This document shows, piece after piece, positions 24,498-32,915 of a DNA stretch of 64,000 nt (positions are counted from its first letter, which is position 1; each line of letters begins with the position of its first letter). Origin of the DNA: Chitinophagaceae bacterium UBA1930 (GTDB lineage: Bacteria; Bacteroidota; Bacteroidia; Chitinophagales; Chitinophagaceae); NCBI GenBank assembly GCA_002337145.1, contig DDFK01000002.1, positions 1,026,490 through 1,090,489 on the forward strand, written 5' to 3'. The notes below the pieces were generated by a model. That model searched no databases. It saw nothing but the letters and a program-made list of their open reading frames with translations, and was not told the DNA's origin. Position numbers and translations under genes: made by a program.

Positions 24498-25646
24498 ATG
24501 AATATTGGCTTCGAAGCAAAAAGGGCATTTACCAACGGCACTGGTTTGGGGCATTACAGCCGTACATTAATCAGTTCTTTGGCAACCTATTTTCCTGCAA
24601 ACGACTATTTTCTGTTTACACCCAAACAAACAGATATGTACAGTGCAGAGGGTTTCAACAATATGCATATTGTAACGCCGCAGCATTTCCCCTCAACATT
24701 ACTAACTGCAGCCTGGCGTAGCAGTTGGGTAAAAAAAGACCTGAAGCAACTGGATATTGACCTATATCACGGCCTCAGCCACGAGATACCTGTAGGCATT
24801 CAAGAAACAGGGATCAAGTCTGTCGTAACCATTCACGACCTGATATTCGAAAGGCATCCCGAACAGTTCAATGCCATCGACGTGAAAATATACCGTAAGA
24901 AATTCACCTATGCCTGTCAGCATGCCGATAGGATCATTGCCATCAGCCAACAGACAAAAGACGATATCATGCAGTTTTACAAGATTGCAGAAAAGAAAAT
25001 CTCTATTTGTTATCAAAGTTGCAACCCATCTTTTGGCAAAAAAGTAAGCGAAGCAGAAAAGTTGCGTATCAAGGAACAGTACCAACTGCCCGACCGGTTT
25101 TTTTTGTATGTTGGTTCAATTATAGAAAGAAAGAATTTGTTGACCATTTGTAAAGGGCTAAAGCAGGTACAAAGCAAGCTCAATATTCCTTTGGTTGTTA
25201 TTGGCAGCGGCGATAAATACAAGCAACAGGTAAAAGATTATATAAAAGAGCAGCAACTGACCAACGATGTCATTTTCCTTTCAGAAAAGTTCACCAATGC
25301 ATCATTCAAGTCAGCAGCAGATTTTCCTGCTATTTACCAATTGGCTATCACCATGATTTATCCATCTACGTTCGAAGGTTTTGGTATCCCTGTGCTGGAA
25401 GCTTTGTGGAGCAACATACCCGTTATTACAAGCAATGTTTCCTGCATGCCCGAAACGGGTGGCAATGCTGCATTGTATGTAAACCCATTTAGTGTGGATG
25501 AAATGGCCGATGCCATGATACAGGTGGCCACAAACGAACAACTAAGGCAAGAAATGATTACAAAAGGATGGCAACATGCACAAAACTTTACGCAACAAAA
25601 ATGTGCCGAAGAAGTAATGAAAGTGTATAAAAGCCTGGTTCCATAA
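24498..25646 (+). CDS. glycosyltransferase family 4 (GT-B)
   Basis: 382 residues from the ATG at 24498; an in-frame TTG lies 15 bases earlier. GT4 features are the N-terminal glycine loop GTGLGHYSRTLI, the FFLYVGSIIERKNL substrate region and the E-x7-E-type nucleotide-sugar motif YPSTFEGFGIPVLEAL. Such enzymes make lipopolysaccharide, exopolysaccharide or glycolipids. It is transcribed with tsaC after a 20-base gap. Donor and acceptor sugars cannot be told. Confidence 0.87.
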   Translation: MNIGFEAKRAFTNGTGLGHYSRTLISSLATYFPANDYFLFTPKQTDMYSAEGFNNMHIVTPQHFPSTLLTAAWRSSWVKKDLKQLDIDLYHGLSHEIPVGIQETGIKSVVTIHDLIFERHPEQFNAIDVKIYRKKFTYACQHADRIIAISQQTKDDIMQFYKIAEKKISICYQSCNPSFGKKVSEAEKLRIKEQYQLPDRFFLYVGSIIERKNLLTICKGLKQVQSKLNIPLVVIGSGDKYKQQVKDYIKEQQLTNDVIFLSEKFTNASFKSAADFPAIYQLAITMIYPSTFEGFGIPVLEALWSNIPVITSNVSCMPETGGNAALYVNPFSVDEMADAMIQVATNEQLRQEMITKGWQHAQNFTQQKCAEEVMKVYKSLVP

Positions 25647-25666
25647 AACACCGTAACAGCAACAAC

Positions 25667-26236
25667 ATGATTGATTTTGCAAAAGATATTGAGCAATCAC
25701 TAACAACACTTCAAAACGGTGGCGTGATACTGTACCCAACCGATACCATTTGGGGACTTGGTGCCGATGCCACCAACGAGACTTCGGTGGAGCAGATCAT
25801 CAACATCAAGCACCGACCCGCTAACAAAAGCTTTGTGGTGCTGGTGGCCAGCGAAAGGGATATTATGCAATATGTTGCCTCGGTTGATTTGGCCGTGTTC
25901 GATTATCTGGACAAACAGACAAAACCAACCACCGTAATTTACCCCAATGCAATTGGGCTTGCGGGTAATGTACTTGCAGCAGATGGCTCGGTGGCCATAC
26001 GCATTTGTAAAGACGAGTTCTGCAAAAATTTGATCAAACGTTTCAGGAAGCCCATTGTCAGTACTTCCGCCAATATCAGCAACGAGCCATCGCCTGAAAA
26101 TTTCGCCCAGATAAGTCCATTGATAAAAAAAAATGTGGATTTTATTGTTCAACATCGGCAAAATGAGAACCAGAAAACAGCTCCATCCTCCATCATTACA
26201 TGGCAAAACGGGGAAGTGAAAATTTTGCGTCCATAG
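25667..26236 (+). CDS. tsaC: L-threonylcarbamoyladenylate synthase (Sua5/YrdC type)
   Basis: 189 residues. The YrdC domain is recognised by ILYPTDTIWGLGADA, the KHRPANKSFVVLV threonylcarbamoyl region, SVAIRICKDEFCKN and KPIVSTSANISNEPSP. It makes the TC-AMP intermediate for t6A37 in tRNA from threonine, bicarbonate and ATP. It lacks the extra C-terminal Sua5 domain, so TsaC size. Together with tcdA, cca and miaA it marks a concentration of tRNA maturation genes in this window. Confidence 0.9.
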   Translation: MIDFAKDIEQSLTTLQNGGVILYPTDTIWGLGADATNETSVEQIINIKHRPANKSFVVLVASERDIMQYVASVDLAVFDYLDKQTKPTTVIYPNAIGLAGNVLAADGSVAIRICKDEFCKNLIKRFRKPIVSTSANISNEPSPENFAQISPLIKKNVDFIVQHRQNENQKTAPSSIITWQNGEVKILRP

Positions 26237-26404
26237 TTTTTCACATGATATGTGCAGAAACCTGTGCAAAATTCTTGTTTTTTGTTAATAGTCTATAAAT
26301 GAAAGGTTTGTCACCGATTTATTTAGGCACTTCACAATAATTTTAAGGTGAAAAGCTTGTTTTTCTAATTATTTAGTTGCAACTTTTAATTACGAAAAAC
26401 GCCC

Positions 26405-26614
26405 ATGGTGAAAGTTGTAATAGATATTCCCAAAGAAAAAATGCCATCTTTTCTGAATATGATTGTCAGTTTAGGTATTGACAATCATGCTATTCTATCA
26501 CAACCAACCAGCCCCAACAAGGGCAAACCCAAAGCAATCAACCCATTACGGTCATTTAAAAAATTCCTCCTGTTCGATTGGGAATTCTTCAACAACGAAC
26601 TCGAGTTTGAATAA
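26405..26614 (+). CDS. tandem mini-protein A (paralogue of 26731 gene)
   Basis: 69 residues. Residues 1-25 form a beta-alpha start (VKVVIDIPKEKMPSFLNMIVS), then a charged linker and a conserved end FDWEFFNNELEFE. The next gene repeats this plan and end, so both are real and arose by duplication. The start resembles small Bacteroidota antitoxin- or RHH-like strand-helix openings, but no toxin is adjacent. Function unknown. Confidence 0.6.
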   Translation: MVKVVIDIPKEKMPSFLNMIVSLGIDNHAILSQPTSPNKGKPKAINPLRSFKKFLLFDWEFFNNELEFE

Positions 26615-26730
26615 CCGACTGCATTTCCTGCATACCATCCTATCCTTTAAAAACTTATTGAGAATAGTGGCATCATGCTTGTCTGTATTTTGTTGGCATC
26701 AATAAATATCCATCAACAAAAAACATTTGT

Positions 26731-26934
26731 ATGGCAACTGTAACGCTTAACATCCCATCAGAAAAGATCCAGTTGTTTCTTTCCATGTTGGTAGAAAACG
26801 GGTTCAACAAACCAAGTAATTTTTTGAAGAACCAGCTTCAGCAATTCCAGCAGGCAAACCTGTCTAGGAATAAACGCAATAAGCATCCTTACTACGATTG
26901 GGACTTTTTTAGCAATGAGCTGGAGTACGAGTAG
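26731..26934 (+). CDS. tandem mini-protein B (paralogue of 26405 gene)
   Basis: 67 residues: MATVTLNIPSEKIQLFLSML at the start and YDWDFFSNELEYE at the end. Compared with mini-protein A the ends match in nearly every residue (DW, FF, NELE and final E), while the middle differs (Gln-rich here, Pro/Lys-rich there). Genes are 116 bases apart. Function unknown; each ends in acid residues, so binding of a basic partner is possible. Confidence 0.6.
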   Translation: MATVTLNIPSEKIQLFLSMLVENGFNKPSNFLKNQLQQFQQANLSRNKRNKHPYYDWDFFSNELEYE

Positions 26935-27007
26935 ACCAGCAATTCCAGATAATGAAAGGGGATTTTGCACAACAATAAAACGGATTAGTTGGGCAACGCC
27001 CATCATT

Positions 27008-27015
27008 TATCTTTG
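27008..27015 (+). promoter_or_regulatory. -7 promoter element for CCA-adding enzyme gene
   Basis: TATCTTTG, a perfect TAnnTTTG, seven bases before the ATG at 27022, so the mRNA would be nearly leaderless. A TTG at 26989 is 16 bases upstream and may be the -33 part. Confidence 0.5.
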
Positions 27016-27021
27016 CCGTGT

Positions 27022-28470
27022 ATGGACATACAATGTACAGATAAGGAAAAATTCATTCTCAATAAAATAGCATCGGCGGCAAGCGAAATAAATGTACAGG
27101 CATTTTTGATTGGCGGTTTTGTACGCGATAAAATTATAGGCAGGCCCACAAAAGATGCAGATATTGTTTGTTTGGGCGATGGCATTGATTTGGCACATAA
27201 AGTAGCCGATAAGTTCAATCCCAAACCAACGGTTGCTTTCTTCAAAACATTCGGCACGGCACAAATAAAAATTGGTACTGCAGACTCGGAAAAAGAAAAC
27301 GATGTTTTTGAAATAGAATTTGTGGGTGCAAGAAAAGAAAGCTATAACTACGACAGCCGTAAGCCAGCAGTGGAACCGGGCAGCTTGGAAGATGATCAGA
27401 ATCGGCGTGACTTTACCATTAATGCACTTGCAATTGACCTGAACAAAGGCGAAGGTTTCGGTAAACTAATAGATCCTTTTAATGGCTTGGATGACATATA
27501 CCGTAAAATCATTCAAACACCACTGGAACCGCTGCAGACATTTAGCGACGACCCTTTACGGATGATGCGTGCCATTCGTTTTGCAACACAATTGAACTTC
27601 ACCATTTCAGAAAAAACCTTTCAGGCAATTATTGATAATGCAGACAGGATAAAAATTGTTTCGCAGGAAAGGATTACCGATGAGCTGAACAAAATCATGC
27701 TGTCCAAGAAACCTTCCATTGGTTGGGACCTCTTGAGCAAAAGTGGGCTACTTCAGATTATTTTCCCGCAAATGATGGCTTTGCATGGGGCCGAATACGT
27801 GGATGGTAAAGGCCATAAAGACAATTTCTATCATACCTTACAGGTGCTAGACAATATTGCTGTCAATACAAAAGACTTATGGCTGCGATGGGCTGCCCTG
27901 CTGCACGATATTGCCAAACCCAATACCAAGCGTTTTGAAGAAGGCCATGGCTGGACCTTTCATGGCCATGAAGTGGTTGGTGGCAGGATGGTGCCCAAAA
28001 TATTCGCCAAACTGAAACTTCCACTCAACGAAAAAATGCGGTTGGTACAGAAGCTAGTGGAACTGCACCTGCGGCCCATATCCCTCACCAAGGAAAACAT
28101 TACCGATAGTGCCATACGCCGTTTATTGTTCGATGCCGGCGAAGACATAGACGCATTGATGCTGCTTTGCAATGCCGATATTACCAGCAAGAACAAATAC
28201 AAAGTGAACCGCTACTTGCAGAATTTTGAACTGGTTAGGCAACGTATGAAAGAAGTGGAAGACAAAGACCATTTACGCAACTGGCAACCACCCATTACAG
28301 GTGAACTGATTATGGAAACCTTTGGCCTGCCACCTTCAAAAAATGTCGGGCTTATTAAGGATGCCATCCGCGAAGCAATTCTTGACGGCGAAATAAAAAA
28401 CGAGTATGAAATAGCTTATCAGTTTATGTTAGTAAAAGCCCGGGAGTTAAATTTACAACCAATACAATAA
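27022..28470 (+). CDS. cca: CCA-adding/tRNA nucleotidyltransferase with HD domain
   Basis: 482 residues from the ATG at 27022; earlier in-frame TTG codons are not needed. The nucleotidyltransferase head has IGGFVRDKIIGRPTKDADIVC with its metal-binding Asp pair, DFTINALAI and the PLRMMRAIRFATQLNF body, and an HD metal domain follows (RWAALLHDIAKPNTKRF, FHGHEVVG). It repairs or adds the CCA end of tRNAs; the HD domain gives a phosphohydrolase or phosphodiesterase function. It may also act as a poly(A) polymerase-like enzyme, which sequence alone cannot exclude. Confidence 0.9.
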   Translation: MDIQCTDKEKFILNKIASAASEINVQAFLIGGFVRDKIIGRPTKDADIVCLGDGIDLAHKVADKFNPKPTVAFFKTFGTAQIKIGTADSEKENDVFEIEFVGARKESYNYDSRKPAVEPGSLEDDQNRRDFTINALAIDLNKGEGFGKLIDPFNGLDDIYRKIIQTPLEPLQTFSDDPLRMMRAIRFATQLNFTISEKTFQAIIDNADRIKIVSQERITDELNKIMLSKKPSIGWDLLSKSGLLQIIFPQMMALHGAEYVDGKGHKDNFYHTLQVLDNIAVNTKDLWLRWAALLHDIAKPNTKRFEEGHGWTFHGHEVVGGRMVPKIFAKLKLPLNEKMRLVQKLVELHLRPISLTKENITDSAIRRLLFDAGEDIDALMLLCNADITSKNKYKVNRYLQNFELVRQRMKEVEDKDHLRNWQPPITGELIMETFGLPPSKNVGLIKDAIREAILDGEIKNEYEIAYQFMLVKARELNLQPIQ

Positions 28471-28545
28471 ATCTGTTTCTTTGAAGGCAGAAACAGGATA
28501 CCCGGCCAATAAAATCACTACCTGCACACCTAATTAACTGTACAC

Positions 28546-29112
28546 ATGGCAATATTAAAATTTAGGATCTATTTAGAAGAAGACGATGCTGTTTACCGTG
28601 ATGTTGTGATAAAACATACGCAAAGCTTTGCCGACCTGCATTATACCATTTTGAAGGCTTACGAATTTGACAGTAAGCACCAGGCCACTTTTTACAGGAG
28701 CAACGATAAATGGTTAAGGGGGCGGGAGATAAGCTTTGAAAAATATGACAAGGAATATGTTGCCCCGCCATTATTGATGAACGAAACAACGATTGGTAGC
28801 GAGATACGTGACACCAACCAGCGTTTCATTTATGTGTACGATTTTGCAAAGAACTGGGTATTTCTGGTGGAGTTGATTAATGTGAGCAAAGACGAAAGTG
28901 CCAAAACGGAATACCCGTCCGTATCACGAAAAGAAGGTATTGGCCCACAGCAATACGGTACCAAAAGTTTATTGGGCGATAAGTTTGCCGATATAGAAGA
29001 GAAGTACGACCTGACCGAAGCGGCAGAAGGTTTTGGCAAGGAAGGCGATAGTGATGATGAAGAAAGCGGCGAAGATGCAATGGATGATGGCGGCAGCGAA
29101 GAAGAATTCTAG
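28546..29112 (+). CDS. plasmid pRiA4b ORF-3-like family protein
   Basis: 188 residues. The beta-rich region (FRIYLEEDDAVYRDVVIKHTQSFADLHYTILKAYEFDS, later YVYDFAKNWVFLVELINV) matches the PRiA4_ORF3 domain, first noted as an IS1096 passenger gene but common in chromosomes without an IS. The last 30 residues are almost all Asp, Glu, Ser and Gly, an acidic disordered tail. No transposase is nearby. Function unknown. Confidence 0.8.
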   Translation: MAILKFRIYLEEDDAVYRDVVIKHTQSFADLHYTILKAYEFDSKHQATFYRSNDKWLRGREISFEKYDKEYVAPPLLMNETTIGSEIRDTNQRFIYVYDFAKNWVFLVELINVSKDESAKTEYPSVSRKEGIGPQQYGTKSLLGDKFADIEEKYDLTEAAEGFGKEGDSDDEESGEDAMDDGGSEEEF

Positions 29113-29184
29113 CATTTATTTTTACAATGTATAAACAGAAGCCTCAGTAATGGGGCTTATTGTTTTATAAGAAAAGGCGTTGGT

Positions 29185-30081
29185 TTGGCAACAAAAAAGA
29201 ATACAGTAATTGTTATTGCAGGGCCAACAGCAGTTGGCAAAACTGCCTTTGCAATAAAGGTTGCCAGGCACTTCCATACACAGATTATTTCAGCAGATTC
29301 CAGGCAATGCTTCAAGGAACTGGATATTGGTGTGGCAAAGCCATCAATGGAAGAACTGCAACAGGTACATCACTATTTCATCAATTCGCATTCCATACAC
29401 GAAGAAGTGAATGCAGGCACATTTGAAGCCTATGCATTGTCCTGTGCCGATGAAATTTTCAAACAAAACCATGTGGCTGTTATGGTAGGCGGTACGGGCC
29501 TATACATTAAGGCATTTTGCGAAGGAATGGATGCCATGCCCAAAGTGGATGACAGCATACGTAAGGCCATTATGACTAACTATGAGGCCAATGGGCTGGA
29601 ATGGCTTCAACAGGAAGTGCAGGAAAAAGACAACGCTTTTTGGCTAACGGCAGAACAGCAGAACCCGCAACGGTTAATGCGTGCACTGGAAATATACCAT
29701 GCAACTGGAAAATCGATCAATGCGTTTAGGAACAACCAAAAAAAGGAACGTGCTTTTGATATAATAAAAATTGGGTTGGAGCTGCCAAGGGAAGAACTGA
29801 ACAACCGCATCAATAACAGGGTAGACCAGATGATGCAAGAAGGACTGTTGGCAGAAGCGGAATCATTGATACCATTTAGGCAATTGAATGCATTGCAAAC
29901 AGTAGGGTACCGGGAGTTTTTTGATTTTTTTGATGGGAACTGCAACCTGCAACACGCCATTAATCAACTAAAAACAAATACCAGGCAATATGCCAAAAGG
30001 CAAATGACCTGGTTTAAAAAAGATGGGGCAATCAATTGGTTCAATGCAAATGCCATTGAACCTGGTATGATTAATATTTGA
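29185..30081 (+). CDS. miaA: tRNA dimethylallyltransferase
   Basis: 298 residues. P-loop GPTAVGKTAFAIKVA, the DSRQCFKELDIGVAKPS substrate segment, GGTGLYIKAF and the tRNA-contacting RQYAKRQMTWFKKD are all in place. The enzyme adds a dimethylallyl group to A37 of tRNAs reading UNN codons. The start appears to be TTG at 29185, because no ATG lies before the P-loop. Its last 11 bases overlap the next, reverse-strand gene. Confidence 0.93.
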   Translation: MATKKNTVIVIAGPTAVGKTAFAIKVARHFHTQIISADSRQCFKELDIGVAKPSMEELQQVHHYFINSHSIHEEVNAGTFEAYALSCADEIFKQNHVAVMVGGTGLYIKAFCEGMDAMPKVDDSIRKAIMTNYEANGLEWLQQEVQEKDNAFWLTAEQQNPQRLMRALEIYHATGKSINAFRNNQKKERAFDIIKIGLELPREELNNRINNRVDQMMQEGLLAEAESLIPFRQLNALQTVGYREFFDFFDGNCNLQHAINQLKTNTRQYAKRQMTWFKKDGAINWFNANAIEPGMINI

Positions 30082-30343
30082 TTTTCCTTTCAGCAAATAT
30101 TGGTGCATAGCGGATGGTATCACCAGTAGCAGTTGGCACTTTGGCAACATACTTCTCTTCAACAATTGTTAGCGGTATTATATTCGTTGTTTGCGGCCTT
30201 CTGTTGGTCTTGCTGCTTAAAGTATATTTTACGGGCGTTGAAACTTTAGCTTCATCGCTGTTGGGAGCGGTAGTTTTTTTGTCGCCATTGTTGATGCCTG
30301 CTATAAGTACGATGCTTGTAAAAATGGCTAGAAACTGGTTCAT
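30071..30343 (-). CDS. small secreted protein of unknown function
   Basis: 90 residues: a hydrophobic signal segment (MNQFLAIFTSIVLIAG) followed by a polar, Thr/Lys-rich chain without cysteine. No family is recognised. A forward frame over the same bases exists but lacks codon bias and family features, so the reverse frame is preferred. It overlaps the miaA end by 11 bases, tail to tail. Confidence 0.5.
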   Translation of the reverse strand: MNQFLAIFTSIVLIAGINNGDKKTTAPNSDEAKVSTPVKYTLSSKTNRRPQTTNIIPLTIVEEKYVAKVPTATGDTIRYAPIFAERKIKY

Positions 30344-30890
30344 ACAATATTTTAGTTTAGTTGGGCGTTTTAATGCCTGTTGGTTTGGTACACGTTATTG
30401 GAAAACTGTGCCAATATGGCCAATGGATAATTTTATAAACATTTACTTTCTCTGAAACCTAATACTGCAAAGCGTTTGGAGTGTTTTTGGTTATTTTTTC
30501 TGCATTTATTTTTCGTTAATCTTTCACCGCTTTTTTTCTTGTTTTGAAAAAACGAATCCCATAAATGGAATCTGCTCAAAATTGAGAAAGCCTACTTATG
30601 GCCATTGTTTAAATGGCCGCTTCAAAAACGTGTGGTATTTTATATGGGCAGTTGCTCCTTAAAAAAGAATTAAAAAAAGAAACCTGTAGCAAGACAAATA
30701 AGAATTGTTCTGCTAGATGGATCATTATTGCCACCTGCATGGGTATTAAAGACTGCTTAAGGTTGCTTTGCGAAATACATTAGCCACTATCTTTCAGCGT
30801 TAACTAAAGAATAGGTGCTATTAAACTTATTACAATGGCACCTGTCTATCCCTTGAAACTTAAATTAGTTACCGTAACCAAAAACCAGTC
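30344..30890. other. 547-base intergenic region
   Basis: No long gene. It contains a short perfect stem (GGCCATT at 30600-30606 with AATGGCC at 30612-30618), A-rich blocks, the candidate promoter at 30767-30795 and the short upstream frame at 30835-30894. The forward gene at 30891 and the reverse gene ending its 5' side at 30343 are divergent, so both promoters must be here. A small RNA cannot be ruled out. Confidence 0.5.
30767..30795 (+). promoter_or_regulatory. candidate promoter for lipoprotein at 30891
   Basis: TTTG at 30767-30770, 17 bases, then TATCTTTC at 30788-30795, one base off the TAnnTTTG consensus with -33 box spacing within the usual range. The leader would be about 90 bases long and would include the upstream frame at 30835. 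Confidence 0.45.
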
Positions 30891-30894
30891 ATGA
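30835..30894 (+). CDS. possible 19-codon upstream frame coupled to lipoprotein
   Basis: ATG at 30835 opens a 19-residue frame (MAPVYPLKLKLVTVTKNQS) whose TGA overlaps the lipoprotein ATG as ATGA. It lies within the predicted leader. Its length and A/T-rich context mean it may be chance; no attenuator hairpin was seen. Confidence 0.25.
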   Translation: MAPVYPLKLKLVTVTKNQS

Positions 30895-31829
30895 AACAAA
30901 AAATGAAACTTCTCCTTGCAACTGCAGTTGTTTTTGCAGTAACATTCGTAGCCTGTAAAAAAAGTGCTACGGATGCAGATTACACCACCGAGTTGGCCAC
31001 GCATTCAGACGATGAATCCCGTTTCTCCAGCGAATCTGATGCAGTTTCCGATGATATCAACAATACCATCGATACGTACAACTCTTTTAACGGCCGTGTT
31101 GACAATGTAACCGTTGCACCTTGCAATGCAACTGTTGCAGTTGACTCCACCAGCAATCCAAAGAAAATTACCATTACTTATAATGGGCTGAACTGTCAGG
31201 GAACACGCACCCGTACAGGTGTTGTAGTTGTTTCCATGCCATTGGCCCAAAAATGGAAAGATGCCGGTGCCGTACTAACAGTTACAATTACAAACCTGAA
31301 AATCACAAGGGTTAGCGATAACAAGAGCATCACCATTAACGGTACCAAAACAATTACCAATGTTAGCGGCGGCCGTTTGCGTGATTTGGTAACAAGTGGT
31401 TCAACATCCATTACGCATACCATTGCTAGTTCCGGTATTACCGTAACCTTTGATGACGGTTCTCAACGTGTATGGCAAGAGGCCAAGAAAAGGGTATTTA
31501 CCTACAGCAATGGCCTAGTAATTACTACAACCGGCACTTACATCGATGGCAATACTACTGGTATTTCCGAATGGGGAACCAACCGTTTTGGCAATGCCTT
31601 CAGCACATCTATTACACAGCCAATGGTAGTAAAACTGGACTGTAGCAGTACATTGCGTTTGGTAAGTGGTACAGTAACACACAACAGGTTAATTGCAACA
31701 GTGGTTACCACTTTCGGTTTGGATGCAAATGGAAATGCAGTAACAACCTGCCCAACTGGTAGCTATTATTTTAAACTTGTGTGGACAGGCGTTAACGGAG
31801 TAGTGCACACGGTAATATTACCTTATTAA
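30891..31829 (+). CDS. lipoprotein, beta-rich, unknown function
   Basis: 312 residues with a lipoprotein signal (MKQKMKLLLATAVVFAVTFV, then A and C22). The mature part is Thr/Ser/Val-rich with alternating strands, for example KITRVSDNKSITINGTKTIT and FSTSITQPMVVKL, suggesting a surface beta-sandwich. Two cysteine pairs could make disulfides. No family is recognised. It is followed by a very strong terminator. Confidence 0.7.
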   Translation: MKQKMKLLLATAVVFAVTFVACKKSATDADYTTELATHSDDESRFSSESDAVSDDINNTIDTYNSFNGRVDNVTVAPCNATVAVDSTSNPKKITITYNGLNCQGTRTRTGVVVVSMPLAQKWKDAGAVLTVTITNLKITRVSDNKSITINGTKTITNVSGGRLRDLVTSGSTSITHTIASSGITVTFDDGSQRVWQEAKKRVFTYSNGLVITTTGTYIDGNTTGISEWGTNRFGNAFSTSITQPMVVKLDCSSTLRLVSGTVTHNRLIATVVTTFGLDANGNAVTTCPTGSYYFKLVWTGVNGVVHTVILPY

Positions 31830-31850
31830 TTGTTCCATAGTTAGTGATTA

Positions 31851-31892
31851 AAAAGTAAAAGCCATCAACGAAAGTTGATGGCTTTTACTTTT
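31851..31892. terminator. strong bidirectional terminator
   Basis: A perfect 19-bp stem (31851-31869 with 31874-31892) and a GAAA tetraloop, with A- and T-rich outer ends for both strands. It sits between the convergent lipoprotein (ends 31829) and DUF2911 gene (ends 31936). Confidence 0.9.
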
Positions 31893-31935
31893 AAGTATGT
31901 TGCCTGATTAATTAGGCAATCCAACCAATACTATT

Positions 31936-32775
31936 TTATAATTTGCTGATTAGTTCCTTAGCAGATCTTACATAATCGTCATTCTTTTCCTGGGTGGCAA
32001 TTTCAATGCATTTTTCTGCAGAAGCCTTGGCACTTACTTTATCGCCTAGGTCTTTCTCAATTTTTGCTTTCAGCAAAAACATGTAGAAGGCTTTCGGGTC
32101 AGCAGCAGTTGCTTTTGTAACATTGGTTAGGGCTTTGTTCAGGTCTTTGTCTATGTCGTAATAAAAATTGGCAGCCATAAAATAAGTACGTGCATTAACC
32201 TTGTCTGCGGTAACTGCCTGTTCTACCTGTGGCCTTATCCTGTCCTTGATATTGGTTGCAATAGGAATGGCAACGGCTACATTGCCCCACATTAAATGAA
32301 GTTCGCAACTTTCGTACTTAACGTTTGCAAACTGCATGGTAAATACTTCCATGCTTTCTTTCATTTTCATCGCAGGCACGGTAAACCTGAACAGGTCATC
32401 CTGCTCTGCATAATTGGTGCCCCAGTTCTTCGAATCCTTATTAATGATAATGGTCCACTCGTTCTTGCCTGGAATGGTGAATATGGCATAGCTGCCTGTG
32501 TCTACAGCCTTGCCACCAATGGTAATGGGGTCGGTAACTTTTAGTTTTGTGGCAGAGTTGGCACCTGTACGCCATACCTTGCCAAGCGGAGCAAGTTCGC
32601 TGCCTTCTTTAAACAACTGCCTGCCTTTAATGGAGGGGCGGCTATAACTGAGTTCCAGTTTGCCCAGGCCAAATTCCTGTGTAATGGTTTGTCCGGGACT
32701 AGGGGCGGGCATTTTTATCTGTGCATGGGTAGCAACTGCAAATGCAATGCTTGCGAGCAATAACAGCTTTTTCAT
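31936..32775 (-). CDS. secreted DUF2911 protein with TPR-like tail
   Basis: 279 residues from the ATG at 32773-32775, just before a signal peptide (about 1-19, ending ATHAQ). The DUF2911 domain is shown by SPGQTITQEFGLGKLELSYSRPS, a GRQLF-containing segment and GKVWRTGANSATKL, then the IPGKNEWTIIINKD stretch. The C-terminal 80 residues look like TPR-type helices (LNKALTNVTKATAADPKAFYM). Role unknown; it is common in Bacteroidota envelopes. Confidence 0.86.
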   Translation of the reverse strand: MKKLLLLASIAFAVATHAQIKMPAPSPGQTITQEFGLGKLELSYSRPSIKGRQLFKEGSELAPLGKVWRTGANSATKLKVTDPITIGGKAVDTGSYAIFTIPGKNEWTIIINKDSKNWGTNYAEQDDLFRFTVPAMKMKESMEVFTMQFANVKYESCELHLMWGNVAVAIPIATNIKDRIRPQVEQAVTADKVNARTYFMAANFYYDIDKDLNKALTNVTKATAADPKAFYMFLLKAKIEKDLGDKVSAKASAEKCIEIATQEKNDDYVRSAKELISKL

Positions 32776-32798
32776 ACTTGTTTGTTTTTTGGTAGCTG

Positions 32799-32806
32799 CA
32801 AACCTA
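32799..32806 (-). promoter_or_regulatory. -7 promoter element for DUF2911 gene
   Basis: The reverse strand reads TAGGTTTG, matching TAnnTTTG, 23 bases before the ATG. Confidence 0.45.
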
Positions 32807-32915
32807 CACCAACAAGCAATAACTATTATTTTTTTTGATAAAAGGAAAATGAAGTAATTGTGAAAGCAAATATGCTGCAATCAAATTTTCATTGGTGCCG
32901 CTTTACACTGGTACA

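Noticed and set aside
30114..30455. 113-codon forward frame with two hydrophobic segments
   Set aside because: Hydrophobic runs come from the reverse complement of the secreted protein at 30071-30343; the reverse frame has a better signal peptide.
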